NCBI GenBank assembly: GCA_023457135.1
Contig: JAEWMO010000184.1
Span: 1 to 8,041 of the forward strand
Length of the DNA: 8,041 nucleotides
Direction of reading: 5' to 3'
Source of the DNA: Methanobacteriota archaeon
GTDB taxonomy: Archaea > Halobacteriota > Methanomicrobia > Methanomicrobiales > Methanoculleaceae
Shown: positions 1 through 6,980 of the stretch, in pieces
How positions within the stretch are numbered: position 1 is the stretch's first letter
Layout of the letters: each line of letters begins with the position of its first letter
Notes under the pieces: generated by a model
Seen by the model: only the letters and a program-made list of their open reading frames with translations
Databases searched by the model: none
Told to the model about the DNA's origin: nothing
Translations under genes and position numbers: made by a program

Positions 1-587
1 CCTCGCCTCGCCGCCACGGCAACTCCGAGACCTTGCTCGACTGGGTGCTCGAGGCGATGGCCCGGGAGGGAGGGGTCGCTGTCGAGAAGATCGTCATCCC
101 GGAGGTCGATATCAGGCCCTGCCGCGGGTGCAACGCCTGCGAGACGCTCAACCGGTGCGTCCAGCGGGACTACATGGACTACGTTCACGACCGGATCGTC
201 GCGGCCGACTGCATCATCCTCGCGTCGCCCATCTACTGCATGGGACTTGCCGCGCAGGCGAAGGCGCTGGTCGACCGGGCCCAGGTCTTCCGCTCCCGGA
301 AGTACGTCCTCCACCTCCCGGTCGTCCCGCCCGAACGGAAGGGAAAACGGGTCGGGATCTTTCTCTCAACCGCCGGGCAGGACTGGGACCATGTCTTTGA
401 TGCGGCGATCCCGGCGGTGAAGTGCCTCTTTCACGTCGTCGATATCAGAAATGCGGATATCAGGTACCTGATGGTGAACAACGTCGACGAGAGAGGGGCG
501 ATCGAGCGCCACCCCACCGCGAAGGCCGACGCGGAGGCCCTGGGACGGGAGGTTATCGGACACCTGCGGGAGGTTCTGGCGGCATGA
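1..587 (+). CDS. Iron-sulfur flavoprotein, NADPH-dependent FMN reductase-like (5' partial)
   Basis: The gene enters from the left edge: the frame is open from base 3 and already reads SPRRHGNSETLL, the phosphate-binding loop for FMN that normally lies 10-20 residues from the start, so only a short N-terminus is missing. About 194 residues are visible. Next comes a compact cysteine motif CRGCNACETLNRC (Cys codons at 120, 129, 138, 156), a CX2CX2CX5C spacing matching the CX2CX2CX4-7C 4Fe-4S motif of methanogen ISF proteins. ASPIYCMG and LSTAG segments, typical of the flavodoxin-like fold, follow. Known for the family: a cytosolic FMN plus 4Fe-4S electron carrier linked to ferredoxin and oxidative-stress chemistry; the true partner here is unknown. 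The TTG at 33 is an internal Leu codon, not the start. The stop overlaps the next gene by four bases (ATGA), so the two are almost certainly cotranscribed. Confidence 0.88.
   Translation, partial: SPRRHGNSETLLDWVLEAMAREGGVAVEKIVIPEVDIRPCRGCNACETLNRCVQRDYMDYVHDRIVAADCIILASPIYCMGLAAQAKALVDRAQVFRSRKYVLHLPVVPPERKGKRVGIFLSTAGQDWDHVFDAAIPAVKCLFHVVDIRNADIRYLMVNNVDERGAIERHPTAKADAEALGREVIGHLREVLAA
568..575 (+). promoter_or_regulatory. Shine-Dalgarno site of the second flavoprotein gene
   Basis: GGGAGGTT lies inside the 3' end of the first flavoprotein gene, with about nine bases between GGAGGT and the ATG at 584. It fixes the start of the second gene and suggests translational coupling across the ATGA overlap. 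Confidence 0.7.
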
Positions 588-1198
588 ACAAGCCCGTAAA
601 CGTCCTCGGCATCTCCGGCAGCCCCCGGCGGCACGGGAATACCGAGACCCTGCTCGACGCCCTCCTCGACGGCGCACGCGAGGCGGGGGCCGAGGTCGAG
701 AAGATCGTCCTCCGGCAACTCAACTACGGCTCGTGCCGGGGGTGCAACGCCTGCCACAGAACCGGGGTCTGCGTCATCAAAGACGATCTCACGGTCGTGT
801 TCGAGAGGATAACCGCCGCCGACATCCTCGCCGTCGCGTCCCCCATCTACTCGATGGGGATCACGGCGGAGCTCAAAGGGCTGATCGACCGCGCACAGTA
901 CTTCTGGGCGCGCAAGTTCATCTTGAAGAACCTCTACTTCACCGACGAGCACATCCGCCGCCACAAAGGGATCTTCATATCGACCGCAGGGCTCGGCTGG
1001 GATAACGTCTTTGACGCAGCATTCCCCGCGCTTACCGCGTTCTTCAACACCACCGGGTTTGAGTACTGGGACAATATCATAGCAAACGATATGGACCGTT
1101 ACGGGGGCATCACAGGGCATCCCACTGCACTCGCGGAGGCGCGGGAGAAGGGGCGGAACGTGGTGAACCTCCTCCGGAAACTGCAGGCAGAGGGATGA
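584..1198 (+). CDS. Iron-sulfur flavoprotein, NADPH-dependent FMN reductase-like, tandem paralogue
   Basis: This 204-residue flavodoxin-fold protein is a paralogue of the gene before it, with roughly half the residues the same by eye. From the chosen ATG: a beta strand, then GSPRRHGNTETLL (12-24), the FMN phosphate loop; CX2CX2CX5C cysteines at 51, 54, 57 and 63 for a predicted 4Fe-4S cluster; ASPIYSMG (85-92); and STAG near 133. The frame stays open back to 422, but the ATG at 584 is preferred: it begins MNKPVNVLGISGS, as in the family, overlaps the upstream stop as ATGA, and has a GGAGGT ribosome site at 569-574. Expected role (family knowledge): cytosolic one- or two-electron transfer between ferredoxin-type donors and small acceptors or oxidants. 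The tandem pair could form a heterodimer or be two specialised homodimers; sequence alone does not decide. Confidence 0.9.
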   Translation: MNKPVNVLGISGSPRRHGNTETLLDALLDGAREAGAEVEKIVLRQLNYGSCRGCNACHRTGVCVIKDDLTVVFERITAADILAVASPIYSMGITAELKGLIDRAQYFWARKFILKNLYFTDEHIRRHKGIFISTAGLGWDNVFDAAFPALTAFFNTTGFEYWDNIIANDMDRYGGITGHPTALAEAREKGRNVVNLLRKLQAEG

Positions 1199-1219
1199 AC
1201 CCCGTCTCCTCCCCGGTCG

Positions 1220-1238
1220 GATGCCGTGATGGGGCATC
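1220..1238 (+). terminator. Weak hairpin downstream of the flavoprotein pair
   Basis: GATGCC (1220-1225) and GGCATC (1233-1238) form a perfect 6-bp stem with a 7-base loop, 21 bases after the stop of the flavoprotein gene. No strong T tract follows, only AAATGTTTCC, so it may be a transcript-end stem rather than a true terminator. Confidence 0.3.
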
Positions 1239-1331
1239 AGAAATGTTTCCTCCTGCCCCTCCGCACCGGCATATTCCTCGCCCGGCTCCGGATGCCCGAA
1301 TCAATAATGTTTCCCGCCAGTCCATTAGCGA

Positions 1332-1347
1332 AACAACTTTATACACC
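1332..1347 (+). promoter_or_regulatory. Archaeal BRE/TATA promoter of the sensor kinase gene
   Basis: AACAAC followed by TTTATACA (1338-1345) fits the archaeal BRE plus TATA pattern and stands out in GC-rich surroundings. The start site would lie near 1366-1370, giving a leader of about 50 bases before the GTG at 1416. A second, weaker TTTATAG lies at 1368-1374 and would give a very short leader. Confidence 0.55.
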
Positions 1348-1376
1348 TTCATGAAATTCCTCTTCTGTTTATAGTC

Positions 1377-1403
1377 CTGCAGGCACTCCTCCCCGGACTG
1401 CAG
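1377..1403. repeat. Paired CTGCAG palindromes in the kinase leader
   Basis: Two CTGCAG hexamers (1377-1382 and 1398-1403) sit 21 bp apart centre to centre, about two helical turns, between the predicted transcription start and the start codon. Since each is palindromic they can also pair as a stem around 15 bases. This could be an operator or a leader hairpin, or chance. Confidence 0.3.
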
Positions 1404-1415
1404 AAGGATTCGCAT

Positions 1416-4400
1416 GTGACCCCTATCAACCCCCCCGAACACTTCTACGGCACGCCGCCGGAATACCGGATACTTGAGGATATTGACGACGCCGTCCTCG
1501 TGATCGGCGAGGGCTGCACCCCCGTCTGGGCAAACCCGGCCTTTCGCCGGATGTTCGGGGGAGAGGAGGATGAACCCGGAACGACAATCCGTCGTCTTGC
1601 CGGCCGGCTCCCGGCGGCGACCGGAGAGAGGATCCCGGCCTTCGAGTGCCGGTTCCCTGCCCCGGGCGGAAAAGAGCGGCGATGCCTCGGTTCGGGCCGG
1701 AGGGACCCGTCCGGGAAGGGCTGGGTGCTCCTGTTCCGCAGGATCCCGGATGAAAGGAGCGATTACGAGGCGATCGTCGAGTATACCGGAACGGCAACGA
1801 TCCTCATCGAGGGCGACGGCACCATCCTGGTAGCGAACACGGAGTTCGAGCGGCTCTCAGGCCACTCCCGTGGAGAGATCGCCGGTATAAAGCGGCTCAC
1901 CGATTTTATCGCCTCAGACGGCGAGCGGGAACGGATCATGGGATACCACACCCTCCGGGAGAGGGCCCCCGGAACCGCACCGAAAAATTACTCCTTCACG
2001 TTCACCGACCGTTCGGGCACACCTCACATCGTCGAGGCCACCATCGGCCTGATACCGGGAACGGACCGTTCGGTGATCTCGATCCTCGACGTGACCGGGC
2101 GGAAGTGTGCGGAGCGGGCACTGCATGAGAGCGAGGAGCGACTGAACCTCGCGTTCTCGGCGGCAAACGATGCCCTGGTCGACTGGAACGTCAGTTCCGG
2201 CGCAATCTTTTACAGTCCCCGGAGTTTTACGATGCTCGGCTACGAGCCGGACGCGTTTGTGCCCACGATCCCCACGGTCCTCGCCCTCGTTCACCCGGAG
2301 GACCGCGACCGCGTCGAGGCGGTGCTCACGGCTCTCGCCGCCGGAGAGCGTGACCACGCCGAGATGGAGTTTCGGATGCGCTCCGCGTCCGGGGAGTGGG
2401 TTTACATCCTCGACCGGCTCCGGGTGGTCGGGTGCGACGCCGGCGGCAGGCCGAACCGGGTGGTGGGAACCCACACCGATATCACGGAGAGGAAGGAGGC
2501 CGAGCGGGAACTGTTGATCCGGAAGATGGCGATGGAATCATCGTTTGCCGCCATTGCTATCGCCGATCTCGACGGCCGCATCACCTATGCCAACCGGGCG
2601 TTGCTCGCGATGGCGGGGTTCACCGACCCCGCCGAGGTTATCGGAAAGCACCTCTCCCACCCCTGGGTAGACACCGGGAAGGTCGGAGAGGTTCTTGGCA
2701 GGCTCGCGGAGCAGGATCGGTGCACAGGAGAACTGGTCGGCCGCAGGGTCGACGGGACGGAGTTTATCGCCCACGTCACCGCGAACTTCGTAATCGACGA
2801 GTCCGGGACCCCGGTCTGCATCATGGCCACCGCCGTTGACATCACCGCAGAGAGGCGCATGGCGGCGGCGCTCCGGGAGAGCGAGGAGCGCTACCGGGCG
2901 CTTGCGGAGTCTGCGCCGGACATCATCTTCCTCGTCGGCGTGGGGGGCGACGTCCTCTACGTGAACGGTGCCGGTGCCCGCCTGCTCGGCACGGACCCGG
3001 AGAGCCTCCGGGGAAAGAACGTCAGGACTCTGTTCCCGCCGGACGTTGCGGACCGGTGGCTTGCGATGATCCGCCTCGCAGCGGAGCAGAACGAGGAGAT
3101 CCTCACCGAGGAGACCCGGCTGCCCGGGAACAGGGGAGGCATCTGGCTTGAGACACGCCTCATCCCGATGCGGGAAAGCGACGGGACCGTCCGGCGCCTG
3201 CTCGGGATCAGCCGCGACGTCACCGGCCGGAAGCGGGCGGAAGAGCAACTCCGGTTCCAGGCCCGGGTACTCTCGCAGGTGGAGGAGGCCGTGATCGCAA
3301 CGGACACGAGGGGGCGGATCGCGTACATGAACCGGGCCGCCGAAAGGCTTTACAGCGTCGCCCCGGGCGCGGCCCTCGGCCGTCCGGGCCCGGACCTCTT
3401 CACCCGCGAGTGGATTCGACCGGAAGACGAAGAGAGGTTCCAGGAGGCTCTTCTGTCCTCCGGGACCTGGCGGGGCGTTGTCCTCCACCGAAAACAGGAT
3501 GGGGAGGCCGCCTTCGTCGACGAGACCCTCAGCACCTTAACCGACGAGTCCGGGCGGATCACCGGGACGCTCTTCTCCCTCCGTGACGTGACTGCGCAGA
3601 AGCGGGCCGAACAGGAACTCCGGATCAAGGATATGGCGATAGCGTCGTCACTCGACGCCATCTCTCTCACCGGTCCTGACGGGAGGATCATCTACGTCAA
3701 CCGTGCCTTCCTTGCCATGCACGGGTGGGAGCGGGAAGACGAGATCCTCGGACAGCCCGCCACGGTGCTCTGGGCCGACCCGGAAGAGGCAGAGCGGGTC
3801 GTAGAGGCGTTTCACCGGGACGGCACCTGGGTGGGAGAAGTGAAAGGCCGGCGGCAGGATGGGTCGACCTTCCCCATGCAGCTCGCCCTCTCCTCCGTCA
3901 CCGACGAGGCGGGAAAGCCGCTCTACATAATGGGGTCGGGGATCGATATCACCCGGCGAAAGGAGGCCGAACGGGAACTCCGGATCAAGGATATGGCGAT
4001 AGCATCCTCGCCGAGCGCGTTCTCGATCGCAGATCTCGAGGGACGGCACATCTACGTCAACCAGGCGTTCCTCTCTCTCTGGGGCTACGACTCCCTCTCC
4101 GAGGTGATCGGGAGATCGGTCAGGGAGTTCTGGGAGGACGGCCAGATCGTCACCGGTTCCGGCAGGTATACGGGCGAGCGGATCGGGAAAAGACGGGACG
4201 GCTCGACGTTCTGTACCATCTTCTCGGGAAACCTGGTCACGGACGATGCCGGGATCCCTATCGGCCGGGCGGCTTCGCTCATCGATATCACCGACCTGAA
4301 ACGGGCCGAAGTGGAGGTCCAGGCCCATAACCGGGCACTCTCGATCTTAAACCAGATCATCGGAGTATCGGCATCCGTGACGGACATCGACGAGATGCTG

Positions 4401-5465
4401 GAGAGCGTGCTTGCGGCGACCCTCGCTCTCCTCGAACTTGCGGGCGGCGGGATCTACCTGGTCGAGCCCGGAAGGCGGAGGGCGAGGCTCGTCTGTGCAT
4501 ACGGGCTGCCGAAAGACTTCCCAGCGCAGCCATGCATCCCGGACATCACCGTTCCGCCCTATGGGGATGTGCTGGTTGCGGGAGAACCCCGGTTCTACGA
4601 CGATCATCCGGACCTCCGCTACCCGGGGGAGAGCGGCGGGACACTGCACCCTTACGCCAGCATCCCGATTCTGGCGCATGGCAGGATCCTCGGGGCCCTG
4701 GACGTGGTGACGGGGGACGGCAACCCGCTCACCGAAGCCGACCGTTCCCTTCTCACAGCCATAGGGAGGGAGATCGGCACCTCCGTCGAGCGCACCATGC
4801 TGATCCGGCAACTCGGGATGGCCGAGCGTGAGGCAAACCTCTACCTCGACATCCTCAGCCACGACATCAGGAACGCCGAGAACGTCTCGGGGCTCTACAC
4901 CGATCTCCTCGTCGAGACACTCGAAGGGGAGGCGAAAGGGTATGCCCGGAAACTCCAGGCGAGCATCAGGAAGAGCATCGAGATCTTACGGAACGTCTCG
5001 ACGATCCGCCGGATTCACCAGGAGTCGGCAGTGCTCGGGCCGGTCGACCTCGATGGAGTGATCCGGGAGGAGATCGGGATGTTCCCGGAGATCCGGTTCA
5101 CGTATGCCGGCACGGAACTCACGGTCACGGCCGACGCGCTCCTCTCCGAGGTCTTCACGAACCTGATCGGGAACGCTATCAAGTTCGGGGGTCCGGCGGT
5201 CGAGATCACGATCCGGGTGGAGGAGCGCGACGGCGAGGTGCTGGTCTCGGTGGAGGATACCGGGCCGGGAGTTCCCGACGAGATGAAAGAAGCCGTGTTC
5301 ATGCGGTTCGGGCAGAGCAGGCACCGGAAGAGCGGCCAGGGCCTCGGCCTCTATATCACCCGGATGCTTGTCGAGCGCTACGGCGGCCGGGTCCGGGTCG
5401 GCGACCGCATACCGGGCCGGCCGGAGTGTGGTGCGGCGTTCCGCTTTGCGCTGAAGAAGGCCTGA
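1416..5465 (+). CDS. Multi-PAS/GAF sensor histidine kinase, cytosolic
   Basis: A 1349-residue sensor kinase. PAS-like units sit at about 20-110 (degenerate), 117-229, 238-359, 369-479, 487-605, 613-728, 736-848 and 856-962, most ending in a D(I/V)T motif and an ESEER- or AEREL-type linker helix. A GAF domain spans about 969-1129. The phosphoacceptor segment has DILSHDIRN with His1149. The ATPase has an N-box (Asn1253), DTGPG (from Asp1281) and GQGLGL (1307-1312), so all catalytic motifs are intact. There is no membrane segment or signal peptide and no receiver domain, so it should sense a soluble ligand, redox state or gas in the cytosol and phosphorylate a regulator encoded elsewhere; no regulator is in this window. 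The GTG start is the first start codon after an in-frame stop at 1326, with a partial ribosome site (AAGGA) seven bases upstream. Signal and target are unknown. Confidence 0.93.
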   Translation: MTPINPPEHFYGTPPEYRILEDIDDAVLVIGEGCTPVWANPAFRRMFGGEEDEPGTTIRRLAGRLPAATGERIPAFECRFPAPGGKERRCLGSGRRDPSGKGWVLLFRRIPDERSDYEAIVEYTGTATILIEGDGTILVANTEFERLSGHSRGEIAGIKRLTDFIASDGERERIMGYHTLRERAPGTAPKNYSFTFTDRSGTPHIVEATIGLIPGTDRSVISILDVTGRKCAERALHESEERLNLAFSAANDALVDWNVSSGAIFYSPRSFTMLGYEPDAFVPTIPTVLALVHPEDRDRVEAVLTALAAGERDHAEMEFRMRSASGEWVYILDRLRVVGCDAGGRPNRVVGTHTDITERKEAERELLIRKMAMESSFAAIAIADLDGRITYANRALLAMAGFTDPAEVIGKHLSHPWVDTGKVGEVLGRLAEQDRCTGELVGRRVDGTEFIAHVTANFVIDESGTPVCIMATAVDITAERRMAAALRESEERYRALAESAPDIIFLVGVGGDVLYVNGAGARLLGTDPESLRGKNVRTLFPPDVADRWLAMIRLAAEQNEEILTEETRLPGNRGGIWLETRLIPMRESDGTVRRLLGISRDVTGRKRAEEQLRFQARVLSQVEEAVIATDTRGRIAYMNRAAERLYSVAPGAALGRPGPDLFTREWIRPEDEERFQEALLSSGTWRGVVLHRKQDGEAAFVDETLSTLTDESGRITGTLFSLRDVTAQKRAEQELRIKDMAIASSLDAISLTGPDGRIIYVNRAFLAMHGWEREDEILGQPATVLWADPEEAERVVEAFHRDGTWVGEVKGRRQDGSTFPMQLALSSVTDEAGKPLYIMGSGIDITRRKEAERELRIKDMAIASSPSAFSIADLEGRHIYVNQAFLSLWGYDSLSEVIGRSVREFWEDGQIVTGSGRYTGERIGKRRDGSTFCTIFSGNLVTDDAGIPIGRAASLIDITDLKRAEVEVQAHNRALSILNQIIGVSASVTDIDEMLESVLAATLALLELAGGGIYLVEPGRRRARLVCAYGLPKDFPAQPCIPDITVPPYGDVLVAGEPRFYDDHPDLRYPGESGGTLHPYASIPILAHGRILGALDVVTGDGNPLTEADRSLLTAIGREIGTSVERTMLIRQLGMAEREANLYLDILSHDIRNAENVSGLYTDLLVETLEGEAKGYARKLQASIRKSIEILRNVSTIRRIHQESAVLGPVDLDGVIREEIGMFPEIRFTYAGTELTVTADALLSEVFTNLIGNAIKFGGPAVEITIRVEERDGEVLVSVEDTGPGVPDEMKEAVFMRFGQSRHRKSGQGLGLYITRMLVERYGGRVRVGDRIPGRPECGAAFRFALKKA
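3605..4003 (+). repeat. Intragenic direct repeat marking a PAS duplication
   Basis: The start of the seventh PAS unit (3605-3643) and the eighth (3965-4003) are nearly identical in DNA, with bases 3614-3643 and 3974-4003 a perfect 30-base match. The offset is exactly 360 bases (120 codons). Both encode ELRIKDMAIASS. It points to a relatively recent in-frame duplication, or conversion, of one PAS unit. Confidence 0.8.
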
Positions 5466-5484
5466 AAAGAGCCGGGTTGATCCC

Positions 5485-6078
5485 TCAGAGGAGGAGGGAC
5501 CAGAAGAGGAGGCCGACGGAGGCGACGATCAGGACGGCAAAGACGGCCGGGTTCCAGTCGAGGACTTTGCGCCCGTCGAGCACGCTGATCGGGAGCATGT
5601 TGAAGGTGGCTATCATGGCGTTTATCCGGAGCCCGACGATGCCCACGAGGCCGAGGAGCCCGGCGCCGCCGGTGAGAAGCACGAGAGCCGCGAAGGGTAT
5701 GCAGAGGACGAGGTTCGTGATCGGCCCCGCCGCCGATATCCGCCCGTTCTCGGTTCTTGTCGCGTTCCCGTAGACATAGGTCGCTCCCGGCGCCGCAAAG
5801 ACGACTCCCACAAGCGCCGCCATCACCACGGCGACGAGGAGCATCTGGTTGTCCTTCTGAAACTCCGCCCAGTAGCCGTAGCGCATGGCGGTAAACTTGT
5901 GCGCGAGCTCGTGCAGGACGAACGCAACCCCCACCGTGACGAGGGACATCACGAAGAGGAGGAGGAAGGTATTGAGGTTCACCCCGCCCCGGATGTAGAT
6001 CAGGGTGAAGGCGACCGATATGGCAAGCCACGCGATCAGGAGGTCCCGGCGTTCGCGCAGCGGTATTCGTTCCAGCAT
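5485..6078 (-). CDS. Site-2 protease family (M50) membrane metalloprotease
   Basis: A compact 197-residue polytopic membrane protein. From the ATG at 6078: hydrophobic segments at about 13-30, 37-56, 80-96, 119-138, 140-158 and 178-197. HELAH gives zinc ligands His56 and His60 with catalytic Glu57. AAGPITN (116-122) and NMLPISVLDGRKV (160-172), with the third zinc ligand Asp168, are the other M50 hallmarks. The family cuts transmembrane segments within the bilayer; the substrate here is unknown, and there is no PDZ or CBS domain, so this is a minimal form. The frame extends to a GTG at 6102, but the TATA-like AATATTAT at 6104-6111 would put the transcript start near 6082, just ahead of the ATG, so the shorter form is preferred. 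It converges with the kinase gene (19-base gap) and diverges from the chorismate mutase gene. Confidence 0.88.
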   Translation of the reverse strand: MLERIPLRERRDLLIAWLAISVAFTLIYIRGGVNLNTFLLLFVMSLVTVGVAFVLHELAHKFTAMRYGYWAEFQKDNQMLLVAVVMAALVGVVFAAPGATYVYGNATRTENGRISAAGPITNLVLCIPFAALVLLTGGAGLLGLVGIVGLRINAMIATFNMLPISVLDGRKVLDWNPAVFAVLIVASVGLLFWSLLL

Positions 6079-6103
6079 CCGGTACCAGGTTTGTCCCGGC
6101 ACG

Positions 6104-6113
6104 ATAATATTCT
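6104..6113 (-). promoter_or_regulatory. TATA box of the site-2 protease gene
   Basis: Read on the - strand, GAATATTATC follows a purine-rich BRE-like GCGAA. Its centre is about 30 bases from the ATG at 6078, so the transcript would be almost leaderless. If used, it excludes the upstream GTG start at 6102. Confidence 0.4.
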
Positions 6114-6144
6114 TCGCTTCCCGCGGGAGCCGATCGGGCCGTCA

Positions 6145-6153
6145 GATTTATTC
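6145..6153 (+). promoter_or_regulatory. TATA box giving a leaderless chorismate mutase transcript
   Basis: GATTTATTC is the only AT-rich patch upstream of the chorismate mutase gene, centred about 29 bases before the ATG at 6178. Transcription would begin at or next to the ATG. No Shine-Dalgarno sequence is present (CAATCTTGTAGTATG), as expected for a leaderless archaeal mRNA. On the opposite strand the same patch reads GAATAAATC and could also serve the protease gene. Confidence 0.5.
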
Positions 6154-6177
6154 TCCGGTCGCGGTCAATCTTGTAGT

Positions 6178-6462
6178 ATGTCCCTTGACGCCGTCAGGAA
6201 CAACATCCGGGAGATCGACGAGAAGATCATCGATCTGGTTGCAGAGCGGCAGAGACTCGCGGCCGAGGTCGCCCGGATCAAGCAGGAGAAGAGCCTTCCC
6301 ATCCACGATCCGCCGCAACGGAAGGCGGTCCTCGACCGCGTCTTCACCTACGCCGTCGAGAGCCGGATCGACCCGGTCGCCGTACGCCGGCTCTTCGAGA
6401 TCCTGATCGATATGAGCGAGGAGCGGCAGCGGGAGTGCAGCGGAGACGGCAACCTGCCGTGA
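6178..6462 (+). CDS. aroQ: Chorismate mutase, AroQ class, monofunctional
   Basis: A 94-residue all-helical protein that should convert chorismate to prephenate, the branch toward phenylalanine and tyrosine, in the cytosol as an intertwined dimer. Aligned by eye with the E. coli P-protein mutase domain, Arg7, Arg24, Lys35, Asp44, Ser80 and Gln84 match Arg11, Arg28, Lys39, Asp48, Ser84 and Gln88. The pattern LDEKLLALLAERRELA is mirrored by IDEKIIDLVAERQRLA (13-28). One oddity: where most members read D-x-x-R-E, this one reads D-P-P-Q-R-K, so the equivalents of Arg51 and Glu52 are Gln47 and Arg48. The frame is open back to 5899, but the protein family starts at the ATG at 6178, placed for a leaderless transcript. 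It stands alone, with no fused dehydratase or dehydrogenase and no neighbouring aro genes. Confidence 0.88.
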   Translation: MSLDAVRNNIREIDEKIIDLVAERQRLAAEVARIKQEKSLPIHDPPQRKAVLDRVFTYAVESRIDPVAVRRLFEILIDMSEERQRECSGDGNLP

Positions 6463-6477
6463 GAGAGTGTCGCAGGT
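6452..6477 (+). terminator. Inverted repeat at the end of the chorismate mutase gene
   Basis: ACCTGC (6452-6457) and GCAGGT (6472-6477) pair perfectly around a 14-base loop that includes the stop codon. No T tract follows, so a role in transcript ending is only possible. Confidence 0.25.
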
Positions 6478-6553
6478 GGGGAGGCCTCGGACGCAAAGAT
6501 AAGCACTCAGGCCTTTGATCCAAGGGTGAATTACATCTCCGATTGATTACGTT

Positions 6554-6567
6554 TGCCCTGTAGGGCA
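6554..6567. repeat. Short palindrome TGCCCTGTAGGGCA
   Basis: A 6-bp perfect inverted repeat with a 2-base centre lies in the otherwise featureless stretch between the chorismate mutase gene and the gene remnant. It may be a protein-binding site or chance. I see no gene in 6463-6589. Confidence 0.25.
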
Positions 6568-6589
6568 CCTTCGTGTTGACCTGTTCTTG

Positions 6590-6980
6590 CGCGAGGGCAC
6601 CATCGATGATGGATGGTATGCACCGCATCGCGGATGTCGGCGATACCGCCCGCGATCGGCAGGCAGGAGAACCCAATCCACCCGACCATGGAGTAGGGCG
6701 ACGAGGCGGTCTCCTCGCCGACCAGCCAGGAGAAGGACCCGTCGGGCAACCCGGTCTCCCCGAAGACCGCGCCGGCCAGGATCTCGCGCCCGATCTTGCC
6801 GAGGTTGATGTCGTTGGTTGCTGCACGGGTCAGCGGGTCGGGGTCGGCGCCGTCGCGGAGGCCGTCGCCGTCGGTATCCGGGTTGGAGGGATCGCTCTCA
6901 ATCTTCGGCAGACCAATCGATGTCTGCAGGACGAAGAATCAGGTGTCCTTCGCGAACCTGTTCCAAAAATTGAACGGGCG
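6590..6980 (-). pseudogene. Remnant of a TSP3-repeat / pretoxin-like surface or secreted protein
   Basis: Read on the - strand, one frame gives a protein-like stretch of about 100 residues. It runs LPKIESDPSNPDTDGDGL, a thrombospondin type 3-like calcium loop (DxDxDG), then RDGADPDPLTRAATNDINLG. After this comes GLPDGSFSWLVGEE, and then YSMVGWIGFSCLPIAGGIAD followed by IRDAV, a hydrophobic module ending in a GDxRDA-like motif. It is broken twice. An in-frame TGA (+ strand bases 6939-6941) lies upstream of the calcium loop. Around 6605-6616 the frame shifts, where a 1-base insertion or 4-base CATC duplication separates DAVHTI from its natural continuation IIDGALA. No intact start or C-terminus is visible. 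Similar TSP3 plus hydrophobic modules occur in archaeal polymorphic-toxin-like exported proteins (family recall, not a search). All + strand frames here are shadows. Confidence 0.65.

Noticed and set aside
431..1237. Long - strand open frame of 268 codons opposite the flavoprotein genes
   Set aside because: It is an antisense shadow in GC-rich DNA: the composition is Arg/Pro/Gly-heavy with no recognisable domain, while the + strand carries clear family motifs.
2538..3488. - strand open frame of 316 codons inside the kinase gene
   Set aside because: It is opposite conserved PAS domains, low in complexity, and has no motifs or start signals.
3648..4328. - strand open frame of 226 codons inside the kinase gene
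   Set aside because: Same reason: an antisense shadow of the last two PAS units.
5378..6031. Second - strand frame overlapping the protease gene
   Set aside because: The overlapping frame at 5485-6078 has HELAH, AGP and NMLP/LDG motifs and membrane segments; this one is Arg/Pro-rich noise.
5899..6177. Upstream in-frame extension of the chorismate mutase gene
   Set aside because: The extension overlaps the protease gene and is highly charged noise; the family begins at the ATG at 6178, which has a well-placed TATA box.
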